64,000 nt of DNA from Chrysomallon squamiferum. Its lineage: Eukaryota > Mollusca > Gastropoda > Neomphalida > Peltospiridae. A model generated the notes under the pieces. The model saw only the letters and a program-made list of their open reading frames with translations, made no database searches and was not told the origin of the DNA. Below, piece by piece: positions 24,893-39,400 of the stretch; the first letter of the stretch is position 1, and every line of letters starts with the position of its first letter. Location of the stretch: positions 8,004,169 to 8,068,168 of the forward strand of contig CM022679.1 of the NCBI GenBank assembly GCA_012295275.1. Reading direction: 5' to 3'. The translations under genes and the position numbers were made by a program.

Positions 24893-27787
24893 TATAATAA
24901 TAATAATAATAAGATATGTGTATATCTGTTTATATGTTCATTCATAAACATATATATATTAAAATTAAAGTATTTTTAATTACTCTATCTCATTTATCAT
25001 TTTTCTTTTTTCTATTTAATATATATGTGTGTATTAAAGTCCATGTTGAAAGATCTGTTCTGTTCAAATTTTATCATTTATCTTTTACATCAAGATTTTT
25101 CAACACTGTACTTACATCATGGTTTCTTTTTATCTAAATGATTACCCATTTAAAAAATAAAAATTATCAAAATTTAAAAATTTAAAAAAATATATATATC
25201 ACAGCACACTTCTTTGCCTTTAAACTTAAGGACAGTGAGATGTTTTCAAAACTGCAGCTGTTGGTTTTCATCACCAGCTATCTAGTTCATCTGAGTAAAG
25301 GAGTTAAAATGTTGGGGTCTCTCCTGTCTGTTTATTTCTCTCACTATTTATACCACTGCTGTTATCAAACACGTTTTCTCTGTTGTAGTCCCCAAGGTCT
25401 ATCTGTGATTACCTGGCAAACGTGTGTGTATGTGTGTGTGTTATCTACTATTGTAGAGTATAATATGTATCTTCAAATACCTCACCTTTCCTCTACCTGC
25501 TACATTGTTCAGATGAAAACAAACTGCACAGAGATAAAACACACATCTCTTTTTTTCTTTTAACTTACCCCAGAGTTTAAACGTTTAACCAGTTTTGCAA
25601 AAACAACAAAGATGGAAAAGATTTTTTGTTTTACCTCTAACCTTCATTTTTTTTTTTTTTTTTTTTTTTTCTTCTTTAAACATTTTAGGTTTCATTTCAA
25701 GTTCATTAGCTTGAGTTTATTAATTTTAAATTAGTGTAATAATTAAACAGTGGAAAATGTTTGAGGAAGTATGGATTTGTGAAAAACAATTTTGTAAACC
25801 ATAGAGGCAAATAAATTATTTTTCATGAATCCATGCTTTCCAATATTCTCTCCTAAATACAACACACAGGAGAAAATTAATTACTACAAAAACCATGTCT
25901 TTGATGTTTTGACTGAAACCTCTGTAAAAATAATAATCTAACAAAATCCATTTCATTATCAGAAACATACAGCCTTCTAAACTTGTCTGAAGATTCATGA
26001 AAAATAACCAACAATGAATTGAAGACAATGGCAAGACGTTTAAAAACAAATTTTAGTTGTTGATAGAATTGACATAAGCAGATATTTTTCATAGATTGTT
26101 AATTTGCAAATTGTGGTGAATTAAAATTCTTTGTTTCCATTTAGGAAATGGATAATCTTATTTACGATATGGTTAGTAATCATTTCCCAATCGTTTTCTG
26201 TACCTATCAAGAATTTTATTTATTTATTAATTTTTTTTTTTTTTTTTAATTTTTTTTAATTTTTTTTTTTGTTTCCTTGGAAACATAAAATATGTTCAAA
26301 TATTCAAACTGAATTTCATAATAAAGAAAACGTCTTTTTTAACAGTCTGATATGTGGAATACTTGCACAACCAGTTATTTCGGTATTCATTTATTTATTT
26401 ATAGCTCAGCTTCTGCTGGGGGTTATGTTTGTTAGGTAAGAATAGACTGTTCAGGTGTTTGATACTGTTAACAGATATGTAACTGATAGCTTCATGCAAA
26501 TGCATGTGAAATAGAATAGTTGTACAGAAAATCCATAGGTGAATGTGCAAGATACTGCTGATACATGGAAAATGAGTTAATTATCTTTATAAATTCAGAC
26601 TTTCAAATTCATTCTTCTTCTTCTTTATCTTTTGTTCACAGTATATAATGCTTGGCAATAAGGTCTCGGTTATAAAGCAGATTTCTTAATTAAGTTATGA
26701 AGTTGCAAGTATCTTGTGGTTTAATGGTCTTTTTCTACGCTATTTATGTAACCATACAATTTGTTTGTATTTTTTTTAGCAGATATATTATATTACAAAA
26801 CTTTTGCATCTGCTGTTAATGTCTCTTTCAACTAGTGAGAGATTCAGAGATTCATGAATGTATGTGTGTGTAAGGTATTTTATACAGATAAAAATGTTTA
26901 TAGGTATGTGTTAGTGTACATATCTCTGAAGACAAGATATTTAAAATTTTATTTTCTAATTTATTATTAACTGTTATTGAAAAGTTAATATTGTTCTTTT
27001 CTCTACTTTGCACTTTAGTTTCTTTTTTATTGTGATGAAATAAATGCTTAGTCTTGTCTTTTATTGTACACAGTATCTGTAACTGAAGTTAATAAAATTG
27101 TTAAAAATATTATAAATATTTGGTTAATGTTTAAATGTATATAATGTGACTCATGAAGAAAAAAAATAGACAGATTTTGTTCATAACAAATGGAGCAACA
27201 GATGCACATGTGCACTAAATGCACTCCACTGCTTCCTACAGCAGAAATTCTTTTTTTTTTTTTTTTTTTTTGACATTAACAAAAACTTCACATATTTATC
27301 TCACTTTGACCTTCTGATGTAGTGTTTTGCTGTGATTCCCAGTTGACATCTGCTGATGGATTGAGTCGGCAGGTCTGTGGACATGCAGTGAGAGACGCAT
27401 TCAACACTTTTGAGTTTGCACACTTCCTGAAGCATCAGAGAGTTTGTGTGGAGGACAAACTGTAATCCTCTAACACAGTCCTGTAAGGCTAGTTAAAACA
27501 GCCGAACAAATATTGATTTCAATCTGACACAGAGCTGGTGCCCATCTTCACTTTTTTTTTTTTTTTTTTTTTTTCTTTTTTTTTTCGTATTGATACAGTT
27601 TTTGCTCTGTTTCTGATATATTTGGTAAAACTGCATGTTTTTAACTGTTTGGATTCCAGTTGTTTAAAATCGACCAGTTTAGTTATTTTATATGTGTTAT
27701 GATTTATGGATTTTATTTATTTAAGCTAAATAAAATGTATTACAGGATCTCTCTGACTTTCTCTCCCTTTTCCCCAAACTTATCTTT

Positions 27788-27837
<50 letters not shown>

Positions 27838-30252
27838 ATGTGCTAACAGAATACTGTTTATTCAGTGTTTTAAAATAACCTTATATGGTCATTATCTATC
27901 TCTCTTTTTTCTATCTATCTATATCTATATATATATCATTTTTATTATTATTATCTTCTTTTTTTTTTTTCTTTTTTACATTTTGAATAAGTTCCATTAA
28001 TTGAATAATTAGGTGGCATGCATTTTATTCATTTTTATTTTATGCATTATGTATATTATGTATATTATATGTCTGTAAACTGCAATGTAATTAAAGCTCA
28101 TACATGCATTACTGAGCATGTCAGGAAAGGTACTTTTATTTATTGCAGAAATCACTGCATGTGACATTAGCTTGCGTCATGTGTATTTTTTTTATTTTCT
28201 TCTTAGTAATGTACATCCTGTCTTTTTTTTTAATACATTGAGTTTAATTTCAGTGAAAAAATATCAATTTTTGAATACATCATACTTATTTTCAATGAAC
28301 AATGATCCATCCAGCTCATAATATTTTTAGTACATCATTTTTCTAACTTTATAGTACATTATCCTTCCATCCAGGATATGAATAGCATTAACTTTACAGT
28401 ATATTATCTTAATTTTCTGTAAACAGACATCCTGATCTTTATAATATATTATCTTTAATTTTTGAAAAGGAACATCCTTGTTTTAGTAAATAAAAGATGC
28501 GTACGTTTTTTGGTTGTTTTCTTTTTCCTTTTTTTTTTTTTCTGAATAATATAATTATTAATTTCTAATAATAAATATCTGGTTGTATTCAATAACTGAC
28601 ATCCTGGTCTTTTCAAAAATAATCTTTTTTTTTCTTTGAATAAAATTTAATGTTTGACAACAATGTAGTCTGGGTGCAGTCTTTTGTCATGTTGGAAGTT
28701 TAAACTAAAAATAAAATTACTTGAAAATCTAAGCATACTAATTATTCAGTATTTTTTATATACTATTAAAAGAAAAATTCAATGATCAAGTTCAATATAT
28801 AAAACTGTTTTGGGTAGAGGTCTAATGTTATTATACTTACTAGTACAGAAGCACTTATTTCTTTCAGCATGGATTATTATTATTATTTTTTTTTTTAAAT
28901 ATTTATTTCTATGAAGAAATTTTTACAAACAAAAAGGAAAAAGAAGAAAAGAAAAATCTAAACAGTGAAAACACCCATCAGCAAATGTTTAATCCACTGG
29001 GCATTTTACCAAATGTTGTCATTTCCTCAATGCTGAGTTTTTGTTTTTCCTTCTTTTTACTGATTCTCATTGAATCCTCAGCTTTGTATTGCTTTCAGAT
29101 TGGGCAGGTTTGTCAAATTAATCTCTTGTGTTTCAAAAACACCTGTGTTTCTCTTAAATCTCTGAATCCAAACTTGATTTTTTATTTTTTATTTTTTTTT
29201 TTTTTTTTTCCTTCCATATTTACTGAGCACCAACACTCCAATGCAAACTGATTACATGCTATTTGCTCACTGTGCACTTTGTGGCATTCAGATCGTGTTG
29301 GGTTGTTTTTAGGACCTGAGAGTTATTTCATTCTGAGAATGGTTGCATGATGAAGCCTGTCTTCTTGAGAACTACCAGGGAAGTAAGGAGCAGTCTCTCT
29401 GGCTCACTCCCTCTTCAAATATTTGAACATTCCGGTGGTCTTACCAGTGGATTATTATCATTGTTTGTCTCAAAGATTAGCTTAACAAAACAGAAACAAA
29501 AAAATTGTTCATGTGTTTGAAATGATACGTAATTCCTGGTGTGCATACATTACATGAGTTGTCTAAAATTCTGATTCAGTTATTCGTACTCTGTGTCTAA
29601 TTTCAGTCTGATACATCTTACAGGCATATGAAGATAGGGATTACAGTTGTGTTTTATTGTTTGTGTTATGCATCTGTTTGATATTGTTAAATATTAGCTC
29701 TGGTCATTTAAACTTTGATATATTTTGTTTTAAGTTGTGTGTTTTTGTGATTTGTCATGTTTGAATCTCAAACATGTTCATTCTGAGTCTGTTTTGCCGA
29801 ATGCTGATGCATCTTCATTGATTTAACTTCTTTGTTTTCAGTACAGGCAGAATAACAGTTTCCATCTAACTTACTCAAGTGAAATTTTCCTATGTCTTTC
29901 TGAAGTTGAAATAAAATTGTAAAATTGTTTTTTCTTATGAGCACATTATAAATCCAAATGTGTCTGATCTTTTGGCAGTTTTGTGTCAAACACATAAATA
30001 AAAAATATATATATGCTAATGTTTGATATGTGTAACATGCTGTATCATATTGTTATGTATAAACACCTGCTGAGCCCTCTGCAGAAAGAGAAACATGTTG
30101 ATTGTATCAAGGAGATCCATTTTTTTAGAAATGCAAAAGAAGTCAAAGATCATATTCCTAATTTTGTCACCAGTAATATACACAGAGTTCTTGTTTATTT
30201 TATATATATATTAACAGAGAAGAATATTTATTTCAAACACCCAACCCACCCA

Positions 30253-30302
<50 letters not shown>

Positions 30303-30444
30303 GACAGAATTAACTCTCATACAAATAAATTGTTATAAGATTAATGAATTAACTAACAGAATATCTCTATGAATGTATTTTGCTTGATATTCCTGATAAA
30401 ATTTATGCATGCTTCATAGTGGCTGAATGTGTTTTTTCTTCATC

Positions 30445-30503
<59 letters not shown>

Positions 30504-32451
30504 CCCTTCATCCATTACCTAAAAAAGACCATGCAGTAACCTGAATAATGACTAAAATCCATTCACATCACAATAACTTCATGCTCAGCTGTGTATCCCA
30601 GCTGCAGGGCGTGGCACTTTGGTGGAACATGGTAGGAGTGCTTACTGAAGCAAATTAGCACAGGCTCAGTGGATATCCCCCAGGGATTTAGAAACATTGT
30701 TGACAGATAAAGGATCAGTGGTCACAGTTATTTAGCTTGATTGTACTGCAGATTTACTGTGGGTAGGCAAAGTCTTTAGTCAGATTTGCAGGTATAGAGA
30801 CCTAGTATAAGCTTATTATCTGGATTAGGAAAAAGACTTTCAGAATTAAGAAAATCAGTCTGTTACACTAGTTTCTTTCATTAGTAGCATTTAGTAATGT
30901 CTTTAGTATTCATGTGGTGGATTATTATGGTTTGCGAAAGGTTGAGATATTAAAGTAGAATTGAAAAAAATATAATTAAGATTTGTTTAAAAAATTTAAG
31001 AAATTGTTAATCATTGCAAGAAATTGTTAATCATTGCACTTTCTGACAAATATGATCTTTATTGTTCTAAGATCTAATTATTTTATTAAATTTTCACAAC
31101 ATATCAAAGATTATGAATATATTCTGTAATCATATAGTAATGATTTTATATTTTGTTTAGTATTACATTTTCTTTCTCTCACGACATTGCCAAACTATTA
31201 TGTAAATATAGGTATTTGTTACAACATTAATTATTAGATTAGATTACATTTTTACACAGTCTTAAGTAAATTTGTCTTTGGGTTAATTAAATATTTAGAT
31301 GTATGATGATACCACCAATAATCTGTTAGTTAACTCCTTTATCTTATAACAGCTTTCATTGTACAAGAGTTAATTCTATCAGTGTCATCTCATTATCTCT
31401 GCATAATATTGATTTAATTTACATACATAATTATACCAGCATCATGATATTACACTTAACTCACGTGGAGAAATTAATAATTCTCATTAAATTCACCTGC
31501 CTCTTAACTACGGAACAAAATGCCAGCAAAAACTATTGATTTAATTTACATATAAAAAAACCGAGTGAAATATATAATATCATCACCAACACACACATGT
31601 GCACACTTTAAAAAATTACAAATGAATATTTTATCATTAAATTCTCACACCTCTTAATTAAGGAACAAAACGAAATACTGATTTAATTTAGATATATAAT
31701 TACTCCAATCTAAGTTAAAATATTTAATGTCAAAAATATATACTCAGACTTTCAAAGTTAAAAATTAATAATTCCAGTTAATTCACAGGCCTCTTATCTA
31801 TGAAAATATTTAATGTCACACACACACACACACACACACACACGTTGTTCAAAATGAAAAATGAATAATTTTTATTAAATTCACATGCAAATTAATTATG
31901 TAAAAAGTGCTGTCAAGTCTGTGTAAAACAGCAGTTTAATTTATATACCTAATTATATACAGTATCGCACTGTTACAAAGTTAACTCACACTGGGAAGCC
32001 AGTAATTCTCATTAAACTCTCAGACCCCTTAACTATGTAACAAAATGCCAATAAGTCTCACAGCAGGAGTGTTTGACTTGGCCAGCCATGTTTATTGTTT
32101 CTGGTCTTTGTCTTGACAAAGAAAAATATTTTTTTATTTATTAGGAACACATGGACATGGTATTTTTTTGTCACTTTGTCAACTGGTTTGTTTCTTTGAT
32201 TGTATATCTCTCCATCTTTTTATAGTATCTTCTTGTTACTTTCATTGCTTTGGAAACACACTTTCATCGGTTCCCTATATTTTTTATATCTTCTGTATAT
32301 ATCCTCAAACAGATACGGAAATTTTGGAAAGTGTGGAAATTTGTTCTGTTTTTAAGGATTAAATAATGAACAAAAAAGCCAGAAAAGTATGTCGGATAAG
32401 GTCAGAAGAAACTGTAAATTCCTCCTTGATTGGGAAATAATGTTTATTTAT

Positions 32452-32486
<35 letters not shown>

Positions 32487-32965
32487 GCTGCATTTATATT
32501 CAGATAAATACTGGTAGTTATATATAAAAACTGCAGTAACTACAAAAATTGGTTATCAGAATATGTATATCCTTCATCTTAAATAAATACATTTCTTTTC
32601 TCATGCTTTTGATGAATGTTTTATAATAAAAAATATAATGTGTGCATTCTTTATTCCTTATATAAAATTAATTATTTTGGTAAGACATCTGGATTACATT
32701 AAATTAATGAAAAGTAAACTCATTTAATTATTGTGAATTGATCATTGCATAATCCCATTAGTGGTCATCAAGTGCTTTACAGTAGTTAAATAACTGAAAA
32801 CAAAACCAAAGATGTTTAATTACCTTAGCCAGACTATGTTAACTTCTTTTTTCTTGCCCTTTTCTTTAATTTTTTTGTTTGTGTGGTCGTATGTGCATGC
32901 ATGTGTGTGTGTCTGAATATTCATGAATATGTCTGTGTGTGAGTGTGTGCATTCAAGCAAGCATA

Positions 32966-33028
<63 letters not shown>

Positions 33029-36000
33029 AATAATGAATTTGATGACTTAAACTGAAATTTTTCAGCCATCCCATTCTTGTCTGTTGTTTTCAAACCATCA
33101 GGTGTTTTCATCACTACCTTTACATCACCTGACTTCAGTAACATCCTCTTACATGAATATGTCATTGTGTTCTATTCCACATTTCCATAGAAAAGCCTTC
33201 AGTGACTGTGAAATTTATGACAAAAAAGATGCTAGAAGGTAAACATATTATTGTAATTAGCAATGAAACACAGGTAGCTAATTTAAAATCAGTTTTATGT
33301 TTGTGTGTCTGATTCATGAATCTGTATTCAGAATTTTATTGCTACACAGATTGAATGGAAGAAGAATAGAGGGAGGCATTTGGGAATTCACCTATTAGCT
33401 TGGTTGACAGAGTTCTAGGTTTTTATATGCTAAGAATCCTGGTTAAGTTTCTATCAATGAAAATGAAGTAAACTGTTAAATTTATCTTTTATGAACTACA
33501 AGAATAAAAAAAAAAAAAAAAAAATTTTTTTATTTGAAACTAATAAATAAATAAAAATAATATTATTTTCAGCCTGCCTTTTTACTGTTACATCATCCTT
33601 ATATTGAAAATAAATTTTTATGTTTTGTAAAGTGGAATAATCCTTCTGTACATTTTATTGTGGGAACTGGGATAACAGGCAGGCACTGTGACATTAAAGA
33701 AAAACAAGTAACAGTTGTTAATGAAAATAAGACAAGAGAAGCTGGTTTTAGGGATAAACAGTTTTATAGCTGATAAAGCTTTAACAATGTAATGGCATCT
33801 GTTTGATGTTTTATTCTTTTCTGCTGACCATTGTTATTTCAAGGACCATTAGCATAGCAGGGGAAATGGACATTCTTCAGATGCCCTGCTGGCCATAACA
33901 TTGGTCAGAGCTCATGAGTCATCCTCCTGACTTGACCTCTTGTCCAAAAGTCTGACCTCCCTCCTCCAATGATTGATTTACTGGTCAGTTTGAGATGACC
34001 ATTAAAGTAAAGAGGGTATAGTTTTGTGGTTCACTAATTACTAAACTGCTTACACCTTGTGGCATTTCATGCATCAAGTGTGTATTCGACAGGCTCTGTC
34101 AGCAATTAAATAAAACTTCTTTTTTTTTAGAAAGATCATGAAGTAAAGATAAATATTTGATTTTAAAAAAAATTGTTAAAATACCTGAGATAATTATTTG
34201 GATATATTTTGTCTTCTTTAGTTTTCTAATAAATTTAAATACAAAACTAAATATTATTTCACATTTTGAATTCAGTCTGATAAAAATGTTTAAAATAAGC
34301 ATTGGGGATTAAAAAGCACAATGGGTTAATTTTATTAAAATCCAACAAAAATGATGCAGTTTCTATAATCAACAAAAAAAAGGTTGAATAATACATCAAA
34401 TGTCATCCTTATTTATTTATTTTTTTCTTTTCATCTAAGTTGTATATTAGTATATATTTAATAATGAAAGTATCAAACACTTGTACACACACACACACAC
34501 TGTCCAGTGATTTATAACTAGACTGTTTCAAACTTCAACATTCAGTACACACATCACAGTGTAGTGTTTGATGAGGTAGGTTCTGGCCAGATGAAAATAA
34601 AGGACCATTGTCTGAGCTGGAAATGATTTGTTTTGAGAAAAATAACTGATGAGTTGCATGATGTAATTTATTAAGCATTGCATGACATTGTGAAACAAAA
34701 TATTAATAATAGAATGGAAACAGAAGTGTGCAAAAATAGGTAATTTATAATGTTGGATATATTTCTTCCATTGTTAACTTTGATTTCATTCTAGTATTAG
34801 CTGAATGACCAAATTGCATAAATGAAATTTTAGTAATAAATAGTTTTTTTAGCAGTTCAGTATTTTGATTTTATGACATTTTTGAAATATTTATTTTAAA
34901 TTGTAAATTATTAAAATTAAACTTCTTGTCTGGTTGTATATTGTATTGCCTTTGTCACAGGTATTGATTTTGAAAAGTTACAAAAGATTATCATTTCATA
35001 ATGTAATGACCTCTAAAAATTATTGAATTAGTCTTAATGTAATTTCTAGATGGTAAAATGTTGCATTAATTAATTTCCTCAGTGTTTTATTGAGTAACAT
35101 GATTAAGAAATAACATAAATCTTGATTACGTGCTGGTCTGACTTGTAACAATGAATACCAACCACTGTGTTTAAATTTAATTTAAAATATCTCTGGAGAT
35201 TGCTCATTACAAAGAAATATTGTTCTGAAAAATCTCTACCGTGGATGACAGATGACAACTGCTGTAATTCAGTTGAAGGTAAAATTTATTTTTATTAATG
35301 CAGCTGAATAATTTATTACTGAGAGTAAATTTTAAGTTTTTTAGGTGGCACATGTTATGTTTATGAATTAAAATTATTGTTTAAAAAGCATAAAAAACTG
35401 CTTTAATTTAGTGGAAGGTAAAATTTATTTTTATTAATGCAGCCAAATAATTTATTACTGAGAGTAGATTTTAATTTTTTTAGGTGGCACATGTTATGTT
35501 TATAAATTAAAATTATTGTTTAAAAAGCATAAAAGATCTTTCTTTTTTTTTTTTTTTTTATTGAAAATTTAAAATGATAATATAAAATGTCAGCATTAAT
35601 ATTATTGAAAAAGACACAGCTGTGGTCTTGCATAAATTTTTTATTATTATTATTTTTTAATATATTGTTGTCCTTCAACATGCATTTTTATTAAGTTTTA
35701 AGAGATACATATTTTTTTCAGAAACAGTATTTTGATATGTATATTTATTAATCATTAACCCAGCTATAAAAAAACAATTGCTAATAAGACATTTTTTTTT
35801 TTACTTGTAATTTAATAAATGTTTTCATTAAAATCCCATTTCTAAAATATAGGCCTAACTCTTTTAAAAAGTAACAAAAATGTATCTTGAAGAACAACAT
35901 TACAGCAAAAGAACATACACATAAGACCATGACAGTGTCTTTCACCAAATCCCATAAAAATGCCATACACACACAGTTAATTGATATTAGGTCTTTTTTA

Positions 36001-36409
36001 CAATATATTATCCTACTTAGTGACTTGTACTATTTCCCTTGCTGTTTTCATTCTTAAAGACATCTGCTTAAGTACTAATTTAAATATTGGTTCTGTTTGA
36101 TAGAGTAACAGTCATACCTGGAAAGAACAGAATACAAATGTATGAAATAACAAAGGTCAAGCTGGTTCTTTGTTGAAATGTCTTTTAAAAAACAAGAATC
36201 AAGCAACACTGTTTTTCACTATGGAACAGGTGCAAAGAAAAGAAAGTCAGATTCATCACCCCATGCATCAATTGAGAAATGATGTTGATAAATTAAAAAA
36301 AAAATGAAGTACTAGCTCACTAGTGAAAAGGGAATTAACACTAATCCATTCAGAGTAAAATATAATATGTTAAATTGCTACAGTTTGCAAGATGTTGAGA
36401 AAAATGTGT

Positions 36410-36444
<35 letters not shown>

Positions 36445-39400
36445 CATAACAAGATATTCAAATTCCCATTCTAACTTGAGATAACACATATTCTCACTCA
36501 GTTTACCCATGTGATCGTGTAGCCACAGTGTTTTATATCCTAGTTGTAATAAACAATTGTTAATGAAATAACATGGCATTCAGAAAGCCAGGCTGTGTTA
36601 CAGTTTCAGAATGTTTGTAGAAAAGTGATATTTCGTTTAATCTTGATAAGTAAAATCTGATACAGTGTATCAAATATTTTACATTTTTAGACTTTTTGTT
36701 TTCTTTGGTTTTGTTGGTTTCATTTTTCAATTTTAAAAATTTATTTATTTATTTTATTATTGTATTTTATTTCAGTTTATTATTATTGTTAATTAATTAA
36801 TTAATTAATTTGTTTAATCTCATTCTTTAATATTTAACTACATTAAACAAAACAAAACAAAAAAAGTCTTGATACTTTCAAACTAAGGAGTAAAATAATT
36901 TTATTAAAAAAACAAGAAACTGGTTTTCATACATATATATATATAATAGACACTGCCCTCTGATTCTCTTCATTATTTTCATATCTGTTTAAAATATCCA
37001 TTTATTTGATGTTTAGTCTTCCCAATGGAATTATTTCCTGGACTTCTGACCCTATCATCCAGTTAAAATATTTTCTCAAAGCAACATAATATTTTCATTC
37101 TGGACTATAAATATTTTGATGTGCTCTTCCAGGGTTCATCCTTTGTCTTACAGAGACATTTGCTTCCATCAGGAATTAATCCCAGATGCATACATGTGGT
37201 GCTGGTTATAAAGCATTGATATTAATATAAACATATTCTGCATTTTATTTTGTATTCATGAACATAAACTATGGCCCAAACAGGTTAATAAAGAATATTG
37301 TATGTAGTTCTGTAAATGTAAACAATAATACATCTTGAAGTAGGCGTTATTTATGAATTGGTAAATAGAAATAATAGTGATTTGCAGTGATCTACATGAA
37401 AGCTATAACTGGCGAAGATCAGTGGCAGTAAATTATTTTTAATGTTTATTGATAGTCTCTTTTTTTATTTCTTTTTTTCATATAAAAGACTGTAAATAGC
37501 ACAAGCTATAGCCATCGGTATTATAATACATTTAGCCAAGTATTTCAAAATAAACTGGCTCAAGAGTAAAACTAGAGTGATAATTTAAAAATAAAAACAA
37601 ATAAATTTAATTTGTAATTAACAAAACTGGTCTAAGGCAGTTTACTCAACAACAGTTAACTAAGTATATGGTAGCATAGATTCTTGCTAAAGTTACTGAA
37701 ATGATCAAACATTTTCTGTTTCCCAGTGTGTACTCTCATTATGAAGCAATATACCACAAATATTTTACACATCTATTACATTAATAATCTCTAGAGGTTT
37801 CTGTTGTTTGTTTAGAAAATTTATATAAATATGTGTTACAGCATACATCGCCACTTAACTTGCTGAAGTATTATAATTTTAACCCAGAAACTGTCAACTC
37901 GACATACTACACTAAAACATTTTAAATTGATTTGTGCTTCGCTATACGACGTGTGGTAAACTTGACTGTTAATGCTGGTCTCAATTATCCACAAGTATTC
38001 CCACTAGAGTATCAGAACCATGTGACTTTTACCTAATGGTTGTTTGAGATTGGTTTAAGTAGTGCACTGTTACTGAGAACACCTCGTATCATTCAGTTAC
38101 TGGTGGATATCAAGCTTGTTTCACACATTTCTGAGTGCCTTCTTGCACAGGTTGTTAACTCAAAAGCTGTCATTTTGTTCATGTAGTTACCATGTTTTCA
38201 ATTAGCATTAATTAGTCGTTCATTTGTGACGGTTTGCATTATGTCATCACAGCTCGATAAATTAACACATGCACATTGATTTGGAAGACAGGAAATGCTA
38301 TTTCCTAACTTGTGTAGGCAAGAATTGATTGTTTTTCAAATTACACTCGTTAGATTTACATGTTGTTATTTCATAATGCTTCTATAAAATAAAAAAGAAA
38401 TCACCCATAGTTCTTGCCACCTTTAATTATCAAAATGAGTTATTTTCATTTGTGTTTTTAAAAATATGAAATTGTTTTATTACTGATATGTTTGTCAGTG
38501 ATTGTTGTAATTGTTATTATTGTATTTTGATTATTATTATTTATTCATTTATTTTGTTAAATTCATTTCCTTTTGCATGAATTTTGAGTCTCTTTATTCA
38601 TTTATTTCTCTTCATTCATTTTCTTTTTCACTATTTTCAGTCTCTCTCTCTCTCTCTCAAGATTGCCCTTATGTCAGAATTTCCTATGTGACATCAGTGT
38701 GTAATATCAGCTAATTATGAAACGACCTGTCAATTAGAATGTGAGAATTCTCTTTTCTCACTCCTGCTGGACAATTTAGGTATAAATATCACAGTCATTA
38801 AGTCATTCCTGTCACGTGAAAGCTGCTAAATTCAACATCTGTTTCTGTTTGTTTCTTTAAACCATCACTTGAAATGATGCAAGACTGGGATTATCAGTTC
38901 TGCAGTACAACAAGCTTTGTAGACAGAGATAACACATGAGCTTTCAGTTGCCTGTCAATATTAATACCTGCACAGGTGTAAATTTAACATATGTATGTTT
39001 TGTTTTGAAATAGCACGGTTATTTTCATCAAGTAAATAAACCATAGCTGTGTGCAGTTTAAAATATGAAGACAGAAAGTGTTTGACATTTTAAAACTTAG
39101 TGACTATTATCAGCAATTGTATGAAACAAATATTATGGCAGAGAGTAATGACCAGCAAATTCATAAATCTGAATGGATTGACAATATACACAATGACCAA
39201 AGGATTGAACTTGTAAACCCTGATGTTCTTAAAATGATAAAACAAATTAAATCTTTTGCATCTACTATTGAACCCAGACTTTTGCAACTGATGTTAAACA
39301 TGGAAGCCATGACAGGAGAGTTTGTTTTGGAGAGAAATATAAAAAAAATAAAAAAAAAGAAAATTCAGTCATCCATGTCACTCGATAGACTTTTAATTGT

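Noticed and set aside
25816-26092. Two overlapping minus-strand frames of 71-77 codons
   Set aside because: No known motif, no splice context, and similar to other chance frames in this AT-rich intron.
26405-26435. 31-nt microexon-like segment before GTAAGA
   Set aside because: Very short, length not a multiple of three, and joining it to neighbouring candidates closes the frame.
29313-29382. Exon-like segment between TTTTTAG and GTAAGG
   Set aside because: All three frames contain stops.
33035-33165. Minus-strand peptide (TPDGLKTTDKNGMAEKF) resembling the linker before a LINE reverse transcriptase
   Set aside because: Only about 40 codons, no reverse-transcriptase or endonuclease motif nearby, and it runs into a GT microsatellite.
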